Positions 55,835-63,189 of a DNA stretch of 64,000 nucleotides are shown here, piece after piece. How positions within the stretch are numbered: the first letter of the stretch is position 1; each line of letters starts with the position of its first letter. This stretch comes from Taurinivorans muris (GTDB taxonomy: Bacteria > Desulfobacterota > Desulfovibrionia > Desulfovibrionales > Desulfovibrionaceae): NCBI RefSeq assembly GCF_025232395.1, contig NZ_CP065938.1:682001-746000 (forward strand), written 5' to 3'. The translations under genes were made by a program, and so were the position numbers. The notes under the pieces were generated by a model, which was not told where the DNA came from, searched no databases, and worked only from the letters and a program-made list of their open reading frames with translations.

Positions 55835-56641
55835 TTATTTTGTTTTCATATTCGGCAGGATGTCATACAGATACGGTTCAAAATCAACGCGGCAGTCCAT
55901 GAGGTTCGATTTGCTCACTGTCCAGCCGGTAGACCAAATGCCCATGTTCTCTCCCATGATTTGATAGCCGTAATATTTTTCAATTTTGCAGTTTTCCGCC
56001 AGTTCTTTTGTCGGTTCAAACAGTGCCGCGAATTTTTTAAGCTCCCTTGCGTCGTTTCGCGTATGTTTTGAAAAGCCGAGCAAAACGCGTTTTTTAGTCA
56101 CCGCATGGAAATAATCAGTCATAACATCGCTGTCGTCAACTTGGTAGGAAGCCGTTATGATTGATTTTGCCCAGCTCGGAGTATGCTGTTTATAAAAGTT
56201 TTCCCGATATTCAATTTGCTGCTTGTACATAAATTCTTGGATTTTTCTTGTACGTTTGCGCTTTCTGTCCGCTTTTTTGCCAAGCTCGTAAAGCGCATGG
56301 CATTCATCAATGTTTTTCCTGTAATAGCCGACATTGTACGCCCAATGAATGATTGTCGAATTGGGACGTGCGATATTGCTTGCCAAGGTATAATGAGTCA
56401 TGCGTTCTTTTTGCTCCTCAACATCATAATTGCAGACAAGGTAAAGCAGAGCGTCGTTTTTATACGGTCGCCCGTGTACGTCACACTGCCGGCATGACAC
56501 TTTTTTAGTCGCGCTGACGACCGTGTACATGTGATTATAAATTTCCACCTGCCGACCGATGTAATCCGTTTCATCGGCTGACAGATATTCGCCATAGCCA
56601 AAGTCCATTACGTGCTGAACCATAAAATCCGATTTTGTCAT
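55835..56641 (-). CDS. Phage hypothetical protein
   Basis: 268 residues beginning MTKSDFMVQHVMDFGYGEYLSADETDYIG. It has a C-x-x-C pair (SCRQCDVHG) and a very basic helix (KKADRKRKRTRKIQEF), suggesting nucleic-acid contact. AGAGAAG precedes the ATG at 56641, preferred over an upstream GTG/ATG frame. I do not recognise the family. It occupies its own terminator-bounded cassette. Confidence 0.5.
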   Translation of the reverse strand: MTKSDFMVQHVMDFGYGEYLSADETDYIGRQVEIYNHMYTVVSATKKVSCRQCDVHGRPYKNDALLYLVCNYDVEEQKERMTHYTLASNIARPNSTIIHWAYNVGYYRKNIDECHALYELGKKADRKRKRTRKIQEFMYKQQIEYRENFYKQHTPSWAKSIITASYQVDDSDVMTDYFHAVTKKRVLLGFSKHTRNDARELKKFAALFEPTKELAENCKIEKYYGYQIMGENMGIWSTGWTVSKSNLMDCRVDFEPYLYDILPNMKTK

Positions 56642-56764
56642 TTTTTTGCTTCTCTTGTTTTTAGTTTTACATACAACATATTGAAATAACATAACTTTCA
56701 TACTACATCGTTTTTATCTTGCGTCAAGAGGAAATCCAAAAAAATTCGCATGGTTATAAAAAAA

Positions 56765-56780
56765 ATCCCTCGAATGAGGG
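56765..56780 (-). terminator. Terminator hairpin TCCCTC-GAAT-GAGGGA
   Basis: On the minus strand it is followed by a run of eight T. It ends the transcript of the tiny membrane-protein pair at 56.9-57.2 kb. The 130 bases between it and that pair hold nothing recognisable. Confidence 0.75.
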
Positions 56781-56913
56781 ACTTTTCAGCGATAAGATAC
56801 TTTAATTATGCTTTCTTCTTTTGTGCATTTTGTTTTTTTACTTCACGAAGACCAAGAAATCCGAAAACCTGCTATAACAGTCAAATACCAATAAGGATAT
56901 AAGAGGTCATTTC

Positions 56914-57015
56914 TTACTTAGCCTTATTCTGCTTTTCAGCCTTATGCACAATATAAACGGCAAATGCACCCACAGCGACAGATAATGCGGTTATAAAAAT
57001 CCAAATAGGCGGCAT
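56914..57015 (-). CDS. Tiny membrane protein, cassette A second gene
   Basis: 33 residues: MPPIWIFITALSVAVGAFAV then a basic tail. One membrane helix. A near-perfect AGGAGGAG lies 7 bases before the ATG, unusually strong for so short a frame, which supports translation. It starts 2 bases after the 54-residue gene. Confidence 0.6.
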   Translation of the reverse strand: MPPIWIFITALSVAVGAFAVYIVHKAEKQNKAK

Positions 57016-57017
57016 AA

Positions 57018-57182
57018 TTATTCTCCTCCTAATTTTACACTGATAAAAACAGCAATTAATATAAAAAACAATCCTGAGATGATACCATACCAAACAGACT
57101 GAAATGCTGAAACAGCAAAACTTGCAACTGCAAAGTTCACACTGAAATCTTTTATTGTTATAAGTAACGGTTTATAATCCAT
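57018..57182 (-). CDS. Tiny membrane protein, cassette A first gene
   Basis: 54 residues, two hydrophobic helices ending SVKLGGE. Strong GGAAAGGA ribosome site. Organisation, length and leader match the gene at 57740-57904, so the two cassettes are paralogous. Function unknown. Holin-like, lysogenic-conversion or exclusion roles are possible. Confidence 0.6.
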   Translation of the reverse strand: MDYKPLLITIKDFSVNFAVASFAVSAFQSVWYGIISGLFFILIAVFISVKLGGE

Positions 57183-57291
57183 CTTTTTTTCCTTTCCGAT
57201 TAAATCATAAGCATTTTTTCAACTATTGACAATCATTAATTTTTAACAAACAATATGAACAATTGATTGACACAGGTAAAAGGAATAAAGA

Positions 57292-57516
57292 ATGCTGACA
57301 ATAAATATTCCCCCGCATTTGGAAAACCTTCTGAATACGCTGGCAAAAGAACAGGGACAGACAAAAGATTATCTCATCTGCTCCATTTTGGAATCATATT
57401 TTGAAGACCGGGAAAACGCTTTATCCGCTGATAAAGCGTATGCTGAATTTTTGGAAAACGGCAAAAAAACAATTTCTTTGTCTGAAATGGAAAGCCGTTT
57501 AAAATTTGAGGAGTGA
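57292..57516 (+). CDS. Ribbon-helix-helix antitoxin-like protein
   Basis: 74 residues. MLTINIPPHLENLLNTLAKEQGQTKDYLICSILESYFED is a ribbon-helix-helix DNA-binding region and the C-terminus (AYAEFLENGKKTISLSEMESRLKFEE) resembles the toxin-neutralising tail of RelB/CopG-type antitoxins. AAGGAAT lies before the ATG. No RelE/ParE-type toxin follows, only a 29-codon hydrophobic frame. Confidence 0.75.
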   Translation: MLTINIPPHLENLLNTLAKEQGQTKDYLICSILESYFEDRENALSADKAYAEFLENGKKTISLSEMESRLKFEE

Positions 57517-57519
57517 ATT

Positions 57520-57609
57520 ATGCCAGTATGGACCGGAATTTTAATTTTCATTATCTGTCTTGGAAGTTTTGGCATTCGGCCGGCAAAAAAAAGCCAGCCA
57601 ACAGTATAA
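57520..57609 (+). CDS. 29-residue hydrophobic peptide after the antitoxin
   Basis: MPVWTGILIFIICLGSFGIRP then a basic tail: one membrane helix. GAGGAG overlaps the antitoxin stop and is well placed for this ATG. It may be a small membrane toxin or a relic of a larger one. Confidence 0.5.
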   Translation: MPVWTGILIFIICLGSFGIRPAKKSQPTV

Positions 57610-57631
57610 AAACAATATTAAATAAAACAAA

Positions 57632-57645
57632 CCCTCATTCGAGGG
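57632..57645 (-). terminator. Terminator hairpin CCCTC-ATTC-GAGGG
   Basis: Same stem and tetraloop as at 55801 and 56765. On the minus strand it follows the 28-residue gene and is flanked by T/A-rich sequence. Confidence 0.7.
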
Positions 57646-57656
57646 CTTATTTTAAT

Positions 57657-57743
57657 TCAGCTTATTTTTCCTATTTTATAAAGAAAATATAAGACTCCTG
57701 CAATAACAGAAGCTCCAATAATTATATATGTATAGGGATTCAT
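57657..57743 (-). CDS. Tiny membrane protein, cassette B second gene
   Basis: 28 residues: MNPYTYIIIGASVIAGVLYF plus a basic tail. AAAGGAGG lies 8 bases before the ATG, and the ATG overlaps the TGA of the preceding gene. Counterpart of the 33-residue gene in cassette A. Confidence 0.6.
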   Translation of the reverse strand: MNPYTYIIIGASVIAGVLYFLYKIGKIS

Positions 57744-57904
57744 TTACTACCTCCTTTCAATAAACTTAAATAGCATAAAAAAGCTCCTAAGATAACACAA
57801 AATACACCGGCAAAAACACCATACATCCGCGTATCTGTAAAAATAGCGGTGGCTATGATTGCCGACCCTGTTGTCATAAAAGCGTTAGACCAATATTTTA
57901 ACAT
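57740..57904 (-). CDS. Tiny membrane protein, cassette B first gene
   Basis: 54 residues with two hydrophobic helices, ending LSLLKGGSK. Same length as its cassette A counterpart, and the upstream 50 bases (GAAAGGAAAAAAAG ribosome site and the promoter-proximal AAATGCTTATGATTTAA block) are nearly identical in both cassettes, showing duplication. Confidence 0.6.
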   Translation of the reverse strand: MLKYWSNAFMTTGSAIIATAIFTDTRMYGVFAGVFCVILGAFLCYLSLLKGGSK

Positions 57905-57971
57905 CTTTTTTTCCTTTCTGGTTAAATCATAAGCATTTTTTCAAATTATGACAACTTAATTAAAAGAGAAA

Positions 57972-57996
57972 CCCTCGGCAAAAATCCTGCCGGGGG
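57972..57996 (-). terminator. Terminator of the lysis block
   Basis: On the minus strand CCCCCGGCA-GGATTTT-TGCCGAGGG forms a 9-bp stem with one wobble pair, just after the Rz1-like gene, followed by TTTCTCTTTTA. Confidence 0.7.
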
Positions 57997-58002
57997 CTTT
58001 GT

Positions 58003-58245
58003 TTATTCCATGCTCTTTCTTATCGTATTCAGCCGGGCGTTGCAGAGGGTGAGGTTTTGTTCAAGTTCCAGAGCATAGAGAAGCAAGTCTTCATTTGTTG
58101 TGTCTTGGTTTATCGGCATGACGGGCATGGGGACTTCCTGCAGGAGGATTTCAGGCACGGGCTGTTTTACGGTTTCAGTCGTGTAGATCGGTGTTTTTGC
58201 GCAGGAAACAAGACAGAAGAGCAAAACGCAGAATATTTTTCGCAT
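58003..58245 (-). CDS. Rz1-like outer-membrane spanin lipoprotein
   Basis: 80 residues. Signal peptide with lipobox LVSC (MRKIFCVLLFCLVSCAK), then a proline-rich stretch (PVPEILLQEVPMPVMPI) typical of Rz1-type o-spanins and a short helix. Together with the Rz-like gene it should fuse inner and outer membranes in the last step of lysis. Confidence 0.72.
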   Translation of the reverse strand: MRKIFCVLLFCLVSCAKTPIYTTETVKQPVPEILLQEVPMPVMPINQDTTNEDLLLYALELEQNLTLCNARLNTIRKSME

Positions 58246-58367
58246 GAAAATTTCCTTATGATCAGCTTTTTTGTTAAAAATTTAAAATCGCCTGGTTAGG
58301 TTTTTTATCGAAACAAAGCGGAAATACACATTCGCTTATACTTCTTCCGAGGATATGTTTTGCACTG

Positions 58368-58775
58368 CTAAAAAATAACGCTCTCGTGCGGCTGTGAAAC
58401 TTGCTGTTTTTGCTTTATCAAAATTTCCAAAATAGCTTGCGGTATTTTTTGTTCTTTCCAAGTCCTGCTTGCTTCGTCCGTGCTTCGGGTAAGAGCCTGC
58501 CTCTTGGCTTTGGTTTGTATCTCAAGCTCTTGCCTTTGCTTTTCCAAAAGCAAAAGCTGTTCTTCCTGCTTCCTGCTTTGTTCCAAAAGGCTCGCCATGG
58601 CGTCTTGCTGTTTATCCGCAATCTGCTGTAAATTGGCAATCTGCGTGTCTTTGAGCTTGTTTTTCGCCTGCAATGTTTCGATTTTTTCCTGCAAAAGCCA
58701 GACAATAAGCCCGGCTAAGGCGATAAAAACAAACTTAGCCATGATACTGCCATTGAATAAATACTTCATGCACAT
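58368..58775 (-). CDS. Rz-like inner-membrane spanin
   Basis: 135 residues. One N-terminal membrane helix (KFVFIALAGLIVWLLQ) and a long periplasmic coiled coil (EKIETLQAKNKLKDTQIANLQQIADKQQDAMASLLEQSRKQEEQLLLLEKQRQELE), the i-spanin layout. Its ATG overlaps the amidase stop (TAATG), so the two are coupled. Rz1-like partner lies 120 bases downstream, not embedded as in lambda. Confidence 0.75.
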   Translation of the reverse strand: MCMKYLFNGSIMAKFVFIALAGLIVWLLQEKIETLQAKNKLKDTQIANLQQIADKQQDAMASLLEQSRKQEEQLLLLEKQRQELEIQTKAKRQALTRSTDEASRTWKEQKIPQAILEILIKQKQQVSQPHESVIF

Positions 58776-59185
58776 TATACCATTCCCTTGAAAAATTCCC
58801 GCACATCAAAGCACGGACAGGCTTTATTAGCAAACTCATTATGACCGTGCAGGGTGGCGTTCGGGTATTCTTTTTTGAGTTTTGCCGCAAGGTTTCGCAA
58901 GGATTGAAACTGCTTATCCGTAAAATTGTTCTCCGCCCTGCCGTTTTCGTCAATGCCTCCCGCAAGGCAGATACCGATTGAATTTTTGTTTTGTCCCTTG
59001 CAATGCGCCCCGGCAATTTCAATATCCCGCCCCTTTTCGGTTTCCCCGTTCCTGCGGATCACAAAATGATAACCGATTTCATCCCAACCCTGCTTTTTAT
59101 GCCACATGTCAATTTCCGCCGCCCCGATGTCCTGTGTGGGCTTTGTGGCGGAACAGTGGATGATTATTTTATTGATTTTTCTCAT
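58775..59185 (-). CDS. Endolysin: N-acetylmuramoyl-L-alanine amidase
   Basis: 136-residue T7-lysozyme-like amidase_2. IIIHCSATKPTQDIGAAEIDMWHKKQGWDEIGYHFVIRRNG has the zinc histidine and catalytic tyrosine region. HCKGQNKNSIGICLAGG and ATLHGHNEFANKACPCFDVREF hold the remaining zinc ligands (H, C) and the lysine. No signal peptide, so release depends on the holin encoded upstream. Confidence 0.93.
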   Translation of the reverse strand: MRKINKIIIHCSATKPTQDIGAAEIDMWHKKQGWDEIGYHFVIRRNGETEKGRDIEIAGAHCKGQNKNSIGICLAGGIDENGRAENNFTDKQFQSLRNLAAKLKKEYPNATLHGHNEFANKACPCFDVREFFKGMV

Positions 59186-59205
59186 TTATTCCCCTAAAAA
59201 CTTCC

Positions 59206-59721
59206 TTATTCCTTATTATTAAAACTTTGTCCTATTTTTTTGTTGATTTCGCTTTCAAGCCGTGTTTGCAGTTTTCCCGTGTATTTGAAAATGATTCTGT
59301 CCAGCCAGCGATTGATTCCGAAACCGAAACACGCCAAATGGTGGTTAATGCTCGCAAGGTTCAGCAAGATAAGCACGCACAAAAACAAATCGAACCAAAA
59401 CGTGCCGCTGTATTCAAAACTTATGCGTTCCTGCACGGTCAAGTCGAACGCCTTGCAGGCGAAGCCCACAATCAAAATCGCCAAATAAAGGCTGACCACT
59501 TTTTTAAACCCTATCCATGCCTTGAACCATGAAAAACGCCTGTTCCGCTTGGCGCGAAAAGCCCCCAGGAAGAAATCCGCAAAAATAAGGTATTGGATGA
59601 GGGCGAGCAGATACTCGCTCGCCCCGAAGTGATAGGAAATGAACGCGGCAAACGCCGATACGGAAATTTTTATTTCCACATCATGCATGAACGCCAAAAC
59701 ATACTCGCAAAAAAAGAACAT
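59206..59721 (-). CDS. Phage holin (phage_holin_4-like)
   Basis: 171 residues with three to four membrane helices: FAAFISYHFGASEYLLALIQYLIFADFFLGAF, FKAWIGFKKVVSLYLAILIVGFACK and FWFDLFLCVLILLNLASINHHL. The KAWIGFKK segment is typical of the holin family shared with toxin-secretion holins. AGGA 5 bases before the ATG at 59721 supports this start. First gene of the lysis block. Confidence 0.8.
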   Translation of the reverse strand: MFFFCEYVLAFMHDVEIKISVSAFAAFISYHFGASEYLLALIQYLIFADFFLGAFRAKRNRRFSWFKAWIGFKKVVSLYLAILIVGFACKAFDLTVQERISFEYSGTFWFDLFLCVLILLNLASINHHLACFGFGINRWLDRIIFKYTGKLQTRLESEINKKIGQSFNNKE

Positions 59722-59779
59722 AGCATTCCTGTGTGTAACGCGGTTGTTTTTTATATAAAAGAAATTTTATATTGTTTTT

Positions 59780-59950
59780 GGGAACAGTCCCCAAGATTTT
59801 TTAGTGGGACCTTATCCCACACCCTAGAAAGAGGGGGACACTCCGGGGGATACTCCCCCTGTTTGTACCCCTCTTTCATCTCCCCGAACAGCCCCCCATT
59901 TCACTCTCTTTCAGCAGGAAGCTGACGCTTCCGCTTCCAGAGGGTGAAAT
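59780..59950. ncRNA. Array of nested perfect stem-loops, candidate structured RNA
   Basis: No coding frame is credible here. GTGGGA-CCTTA-TCCCAC folds at 59804-59820. GAAAGAGGGG (59827-59836) pairs with CCCCTCTTTC (59868-59877) and encloses GGGGGA-TAC-TCCCCC. ATTTCAC (59898) pairs with GTGAAAT (ending 59950) and encloses GGAAGC-TGAC-GCTTCC. Two outer-plus-inner perfect hairpins in 125 bases exceed what a terminator needs. Strand unknown. It separates tail-fibre from lysis genes. Confidence 0.5.
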
Positions 59951-60025
59951 CCGCAAATCAAAAATATTGCCGATATGAAAAACTGTACAGTAAAGCTGAA
60001 CAACTTAATACGCATTACGGCAAAC

Positions 60026-60601
60026 CTACTCAAACATGGCTGCCGCTTGACTTGCCACATCCTCAGCAAAAACCGCCTGCACATCCACGGCTTCCACCTC
60101 CGCGAGCGTTTTCGCCGTATTCAGCAAATCCCGCACCCGTTTATAGCGTCCCAGATACAGCCCGCGAACCGGGGCGAAGTCTTTGGCGTTTTCAACGATT
60201 TTTCGGGCAAGTTCGGTGAGTTCCACTTGCGAACCAAGGCTTATTCCCGTGATAGTCGGAATTTCGGCTTTATCAATTCCATTGTCCGCCAGATACGCCG
60301 CGGCTTCGCTTTTCTGCACCTCGAAACTCTCGCTTTCCGCCCGCGGATAAGCGGAAATTTCCGCAAGCTTGGCATTGAGCAATTCTTCCGCCTCGTGCAG
60401 TTTCACGGCTTTCAAGTCGTCCGCCTTTTGCGCGTCGCTTTTCATGGGGGCGAAGCCCTTTTCATACCAGCCCCAGTCAACATCGGACTGTTCGATTTCG
60501 CTTTCCCCGCGGGTCAGCGTCCAGCCCAAGTCCTTGGCAATTTCTTCACTTTCCGTGAAACTGCCCAGTTTGTGATTTTCGATGTTTTCTATGTATATCA
60601 T
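60026..60601 (-). CDS. Tail-fibre accessory / assembly-type protein
   Basis: 191 residues. Begins MIYIENIENHKLGSFTESEEIAKDLGWTLTRGE and contains a charged helical part (SDAQKADDLKAVKLHEAEELLNAKLAEISAYPRAESESFEVQKSEAAAYLADN) like phage proteins annotated as DUF4376 or tail-fibre assembly. One base separates it from the tail-fibre gene upstream. Probably a chaperone or linker for the fibres. Confidence 0.6.
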   Translation of the reverse strand: MIYIENIENHKLGSFTESEEIAKDLGWTLTRGESEIEQSDVDWGWYEKGFAPMKSDAQKADDLKAVKLHEAEELLNAKLAEISAYPRAESESFEVQKSEAAAYLADNGIDKAEIPTITGISLGSQVELTELARKIVENAKDFAPVRGLYLGRYKRVRDLLNTAKTLAEVEAVDVQAVFAEDVASQAAAMFE

Positions 60602-61207
60602 TTATTTTTCCCCTATTGCATAAAAGAATTGTGCTTTTATGTTTTTGCAATTTTGAGTGCCTGCAATAAAACTTTGACCTTTTGATACCGGCAAAACTAC
60701 TCCGCATTCAATATTGGGAGCTCCGGCATTACTGCTGGCAAACACGCTACCGACATGAAGCCAAACACTTGAATAAGAAGCATTCGTCTCATTTGCTTGC
60801 CCAAAAACATGCGCCCAGCCATTTGCAGAAGCGGTAAAATTTGCATGATACCTTTTACTTTCAGGATTATAACTAAACTGAATGTCAATATGTTTAGCCG
60901 AATTTAGCATGCCTATTCCTGCAAGATAACTGTCCGTCAATTTTCTTGTTGTTTTCGGTTTTGCCATAATTTTCGAGGCGTCAAATTGCACATCGAACGG
61001 AAATTCCGCATTGCCCGGGTTTTCCGTGATTACGCAGGTCGTGTTATCCGCATATTTGGCGTTATCGCCGAAAATCTCGCTTACCATAGCTTCGGGCATT
61101 CTGATCGCCCCTAATCTTTCCAAAGCTTCGCCGTCCGCCTCGTTATCCACATTCAAAATCGTCGACGCGCCTTTCGCTATATATATATATATATAGGATT
61201 TGCCCAT
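60602..61207 (-). CDS. Tail-fibre-like protein, paralogue 1, phase ON with (TA)9
   Basis: 201 residues. The ATG at 61207 follows a good AAGGAG and is followed after four codons by (TA)9, read as Y-I-Y-I-Y-I, leaving the frame open. A conserved N-terminal half (NVDNEADGEALERLGAIRMPE ... FPFDVQFDASKIMAKP) is shared with three neighbours. The C-terminal half differs around a common SANGWAHVFGQA-type core, as expected for exchangeable receptor-binding tips. Confidence 0.75.
   Translation of the reverse strand: MGKSYIYIYIAKGASTILNVDNEADGEALERLGAIRMPEAMVSEIFGDNAKYADNTTCVITENPGNAEFPFDVQFDASKIMAKPKTTRKLTDSYLAGIGMLNSAKHIDIQFSYNPESKRYHANFTASANGWAHVFGQANETNASYSSVWLHVGSVFASSNAGAPNIECGVVLPVSKGQSFIAGTQNCKNIKAQFFYAIGEK
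61178..61195 (-). repeat. (TA)9 microsatellite in paralogue 1, in frame
   Basis: Eighteen bases of alternating TA inside codons 5-10. Eighteen is a multiple of three, so the gene is on. Confidence 0.9.
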
Positions 61208-61238
61208 TTCTCACTCCTTTGTTTATTGTTGTTTCAAA

Positions 61239-61866
61239 TCAAATTTCGCCTTGTGCATAGATAAACCGTGCAGTTATATTGTTACAGTGCTGAATCCTTA
61301 GATCATACCCTACACGTTTAATTGCAGGTACAAGTGAAGCACAATATCCTGTGGGAGCTGCAAATGAACTGCTCATGCCGTAAATTCTTTTACTTTCAGT
61401 AACATAACTTGAGGAGTATATGCTATCGGTGCCAGTAGCATTTCCAGCGATATAAATCCAACCGTTTGCCGGAGCAGTAAAGTTTGCAGCATAATATCCA
61501 GTAAAATTATGCAAGTTTTCTATTGGCACATATGTCAAGGGGATATTTATGTAATTGGTTATTTGCGGAAAACCAAGTTTTGACATATAACTATCCGTCA
61601 GCAGTTTATCCGTTTGCGGTTTTGCCATAATTTTCGAGGCGTCAAATTGCACGTTGAACGGAAATTCGGCATTGTCAGGGTCTTCCGTAATTACGCAGGT
61701 CGTGTTATCTGCATATTTGGCGTTATTTCCGAAAATTTCGCTTGCCATGTTTTCGGGCATCCTGATCGCCCCGAGTTTTTCCAAAGCTTCACCGTCCGCC
61801 TCGTTATCCACATTCAAAATCGCCGGCGCGCCGTTCGCTATATATATATATATAGGATTTGCCCAT
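61239..61866 (-). pseudogene. Tail-fibre-like protein, paralogue 2, phase OFF with (TA)8
   Basis: Same ribosome site, ATG (61866) and first codons as paralogue 1, but the TA tract is 16 bases. The frame then shifts and stops after 20 codons. From NVDNEADGEALEKLG onward an undamaged frame of 192 residues continues to 61239. One extra TA unit would restore a 209-residue protein. No other damage is visible, so I read it as a switched-off gene, not a decayed one. Confidence 0.75.
61839..61854 (-). repeat. (TA)8 microsatellite in paralogue 2, out of frame
   Basis: Sixteen bases of alternating TA at the same place as in paralogue 1. Two bases fewer puts the downstream codons out of frame. Confidence 0.9.
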
Positions 61867-61897
61867 TTCTCACTCCTTTGTTTATTGTTGTTTCAAA

Positions 61898-62504
61898 TCA
61901 AATTTCGCCTTCAGCGTAAAAAAAGTAACCAAATCGTGCAGATGTGTCACGTGTGACAAAATGAATACATTCACCTTTCTTTATCGGAATACCCGCACTA
62001 GCAGAACTCCCGCCGCTTCCCAAAGCAGTTGAACGAATTACAGGATTACTGAAATTGCTCACACTAACTAAACAGTTTTTACCTGCCGCCGGTTCGGCAC
62101 TGATAAATGCCCAGCCATTTGCAGGAGCGTCATAAAATGCTCCATTCCAAGTAGATCCGTCGCTTAGAACAGGAAGATTGATAGTTATATATTTCTTTGT
62201 AGCTGGCATACCAATTCCTGCAAGATAACTGTCCGTCAATTTCCTTTTGGTTTGAGGCATGGCGGGGATTTTAGAACTATCGAATTGAACATTGAACGGA
62301 AATTCCGCATTGTCAGGGTTTTCCGTAATTACGCAGGTTGTGTTATCCGCATACTTGACATTCTCCCCGAAAATTTCAGTTGCCATGTTTTCGGGCATCC
62401 TGATTGCCCCGAGCTTTTCCCAAGCTTCGCCGTCCGTTTCGTTATCCACATTCAAAATCGCCGGCGCGCCGTTCGCTATATATATATATATAGGATTTGC
62501 CCAT
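61898..62504 (-). pseudogene. Tail-fibre-like protein, paralogue 3, phase OFF with (TA)8
   Basis: Third copy with ATG at 62504 and a 16-base TA tract, again shifting the frame to an early stop. The remaining 185 codons are intact and begin NVDNETDGEAWEKLGAIRMPENMATEIFGENVKYADN. The C-terminal part (YDAPANGWAFISAEPAAGKN, RFGYFFYAEGEI) differs from the others. The 31 bases between paralogues are identical at all three junctions. Confidence 0.75.
62477..62492 (-). repeat. (TA)8 microsatellite in paralogue 3, out of frame
   Basis: Sixteen bases of alternating TA, same position and flanks as the other two tracts. Confidence 0.9.
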
Positions 62505-62535
62505 TTCTCACTCCTTTGTTTATTGTTGTTTCAAA

Positions 62536-63132
62536 TCAAATTTCGCCTTCAGCGTAAATAAATCTTCCAATAGGACTATTCAGGTTTTGAATATAAAATT
62601 CACAGCCATATCCTTTTTTGATCGGCAGAAAACAGTCGTGCCAAGCTTGAATTTCCGTATGGTCATGCCCCTCGGCTGAATAAATAGCATTTTTATTTTC
62701 ATCCAAAATATGTAATCCTAAAATTCCTGTTGTTTTATAATTCACTTTAGTAGCACAAACATGGATGTAACCATTGGCAGGAGCCGTATAAACAAAACCA
62801 CTATACGGAGTAAACCGAATAAATTTATTGCTTGGCATACCAAGCCCTGCAAGATAATTTTCCGTCAATTTCCTTGTTGTTTGCGGTTTTGCCATAATTT
62901 TCGAGGCGTCAAATTGCACATTGAACGGAAATTCCGCATTACCTGAATTTTCCGTGATTATGCAGGTCGTGTTATCCGCGTATCTGGTGTTATTTCCGAA
63001 AATCTCATTTGCCATGTTCTCAGGCATTTTAATCGCCTGCAACGCTTCAAAATTTGCCATATCACGAGCATTATCAATATTGAACAGCACAGGAGTATTG
63101 TTCACTTCTTTTATATACGTTGCCGTATTCAT
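62536..63132 (-). CDS. Tail-fibre-like protein, paralogue 4, without TA tract
   Basis: 198 residues. Starts MNTATYIKEVNNTPVLFNIDNARDMANFEALQAIKMPE, a different N-terminus lacking the TA repeat, then the shared FPFNVQFDASKIMAKPQTTRKL region and a variable C-terminus (FVYTAPANGYIHVCATK ... GRFIYAEGEI). It is the copy nearest the large fibre gene and is constitutively in frame. It may be the default fibre tip. Confidence 0.72.
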   Translation of the reverse strand: MNTATYIKEVNNTPVLFNIDNARDMANFEALQAIKMPENMANEIFGNNTRYADNTTCIITENSGNAEFPFNVQFDASKIMAKPQTTRKLTENYLAGLGMPSNKFIRFTPYSGFVYTAPANGYIHVCATKVNYKTTGILGLHILDENKNAIYSAEGHDHTEIQAWHDCFLPIKKGYGCEFYIQNLNSPIGRFIYAEGEI

Positions 63133-63155
63133 AAAAACCTCATTTTTTCAAGCGA

Positions 63156-63184
63156 GAGCGAGTGACAGGAAGCCACTCCGAGCG
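63156..63184 (-). repeat. Dispersed 29-bp repeat, intergenic copy
   Basis: Reverse complement of the repeat at 50682-50710 with three mismatches. It spans the junction between the large fibre gene and paralogue 4, upstream of the latter's start. Confidence 0.6.
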
Positions 63185-63189
63185 TCATC

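Noticed and set aside
61239-62455. Paralogues 2 and 3 starting at the internal NVDNE codon
   Set aside because: The codon is TTG with no ribosome site, whereas the canonical AAGGAG-ATG lies just upstream across the TA tract.
60602-62518. CRISPR array suggested by repeating units
   Set aside because: The units are about 640 bases long and coding. No short repeat-spacer pattern exists anywhere in the window.
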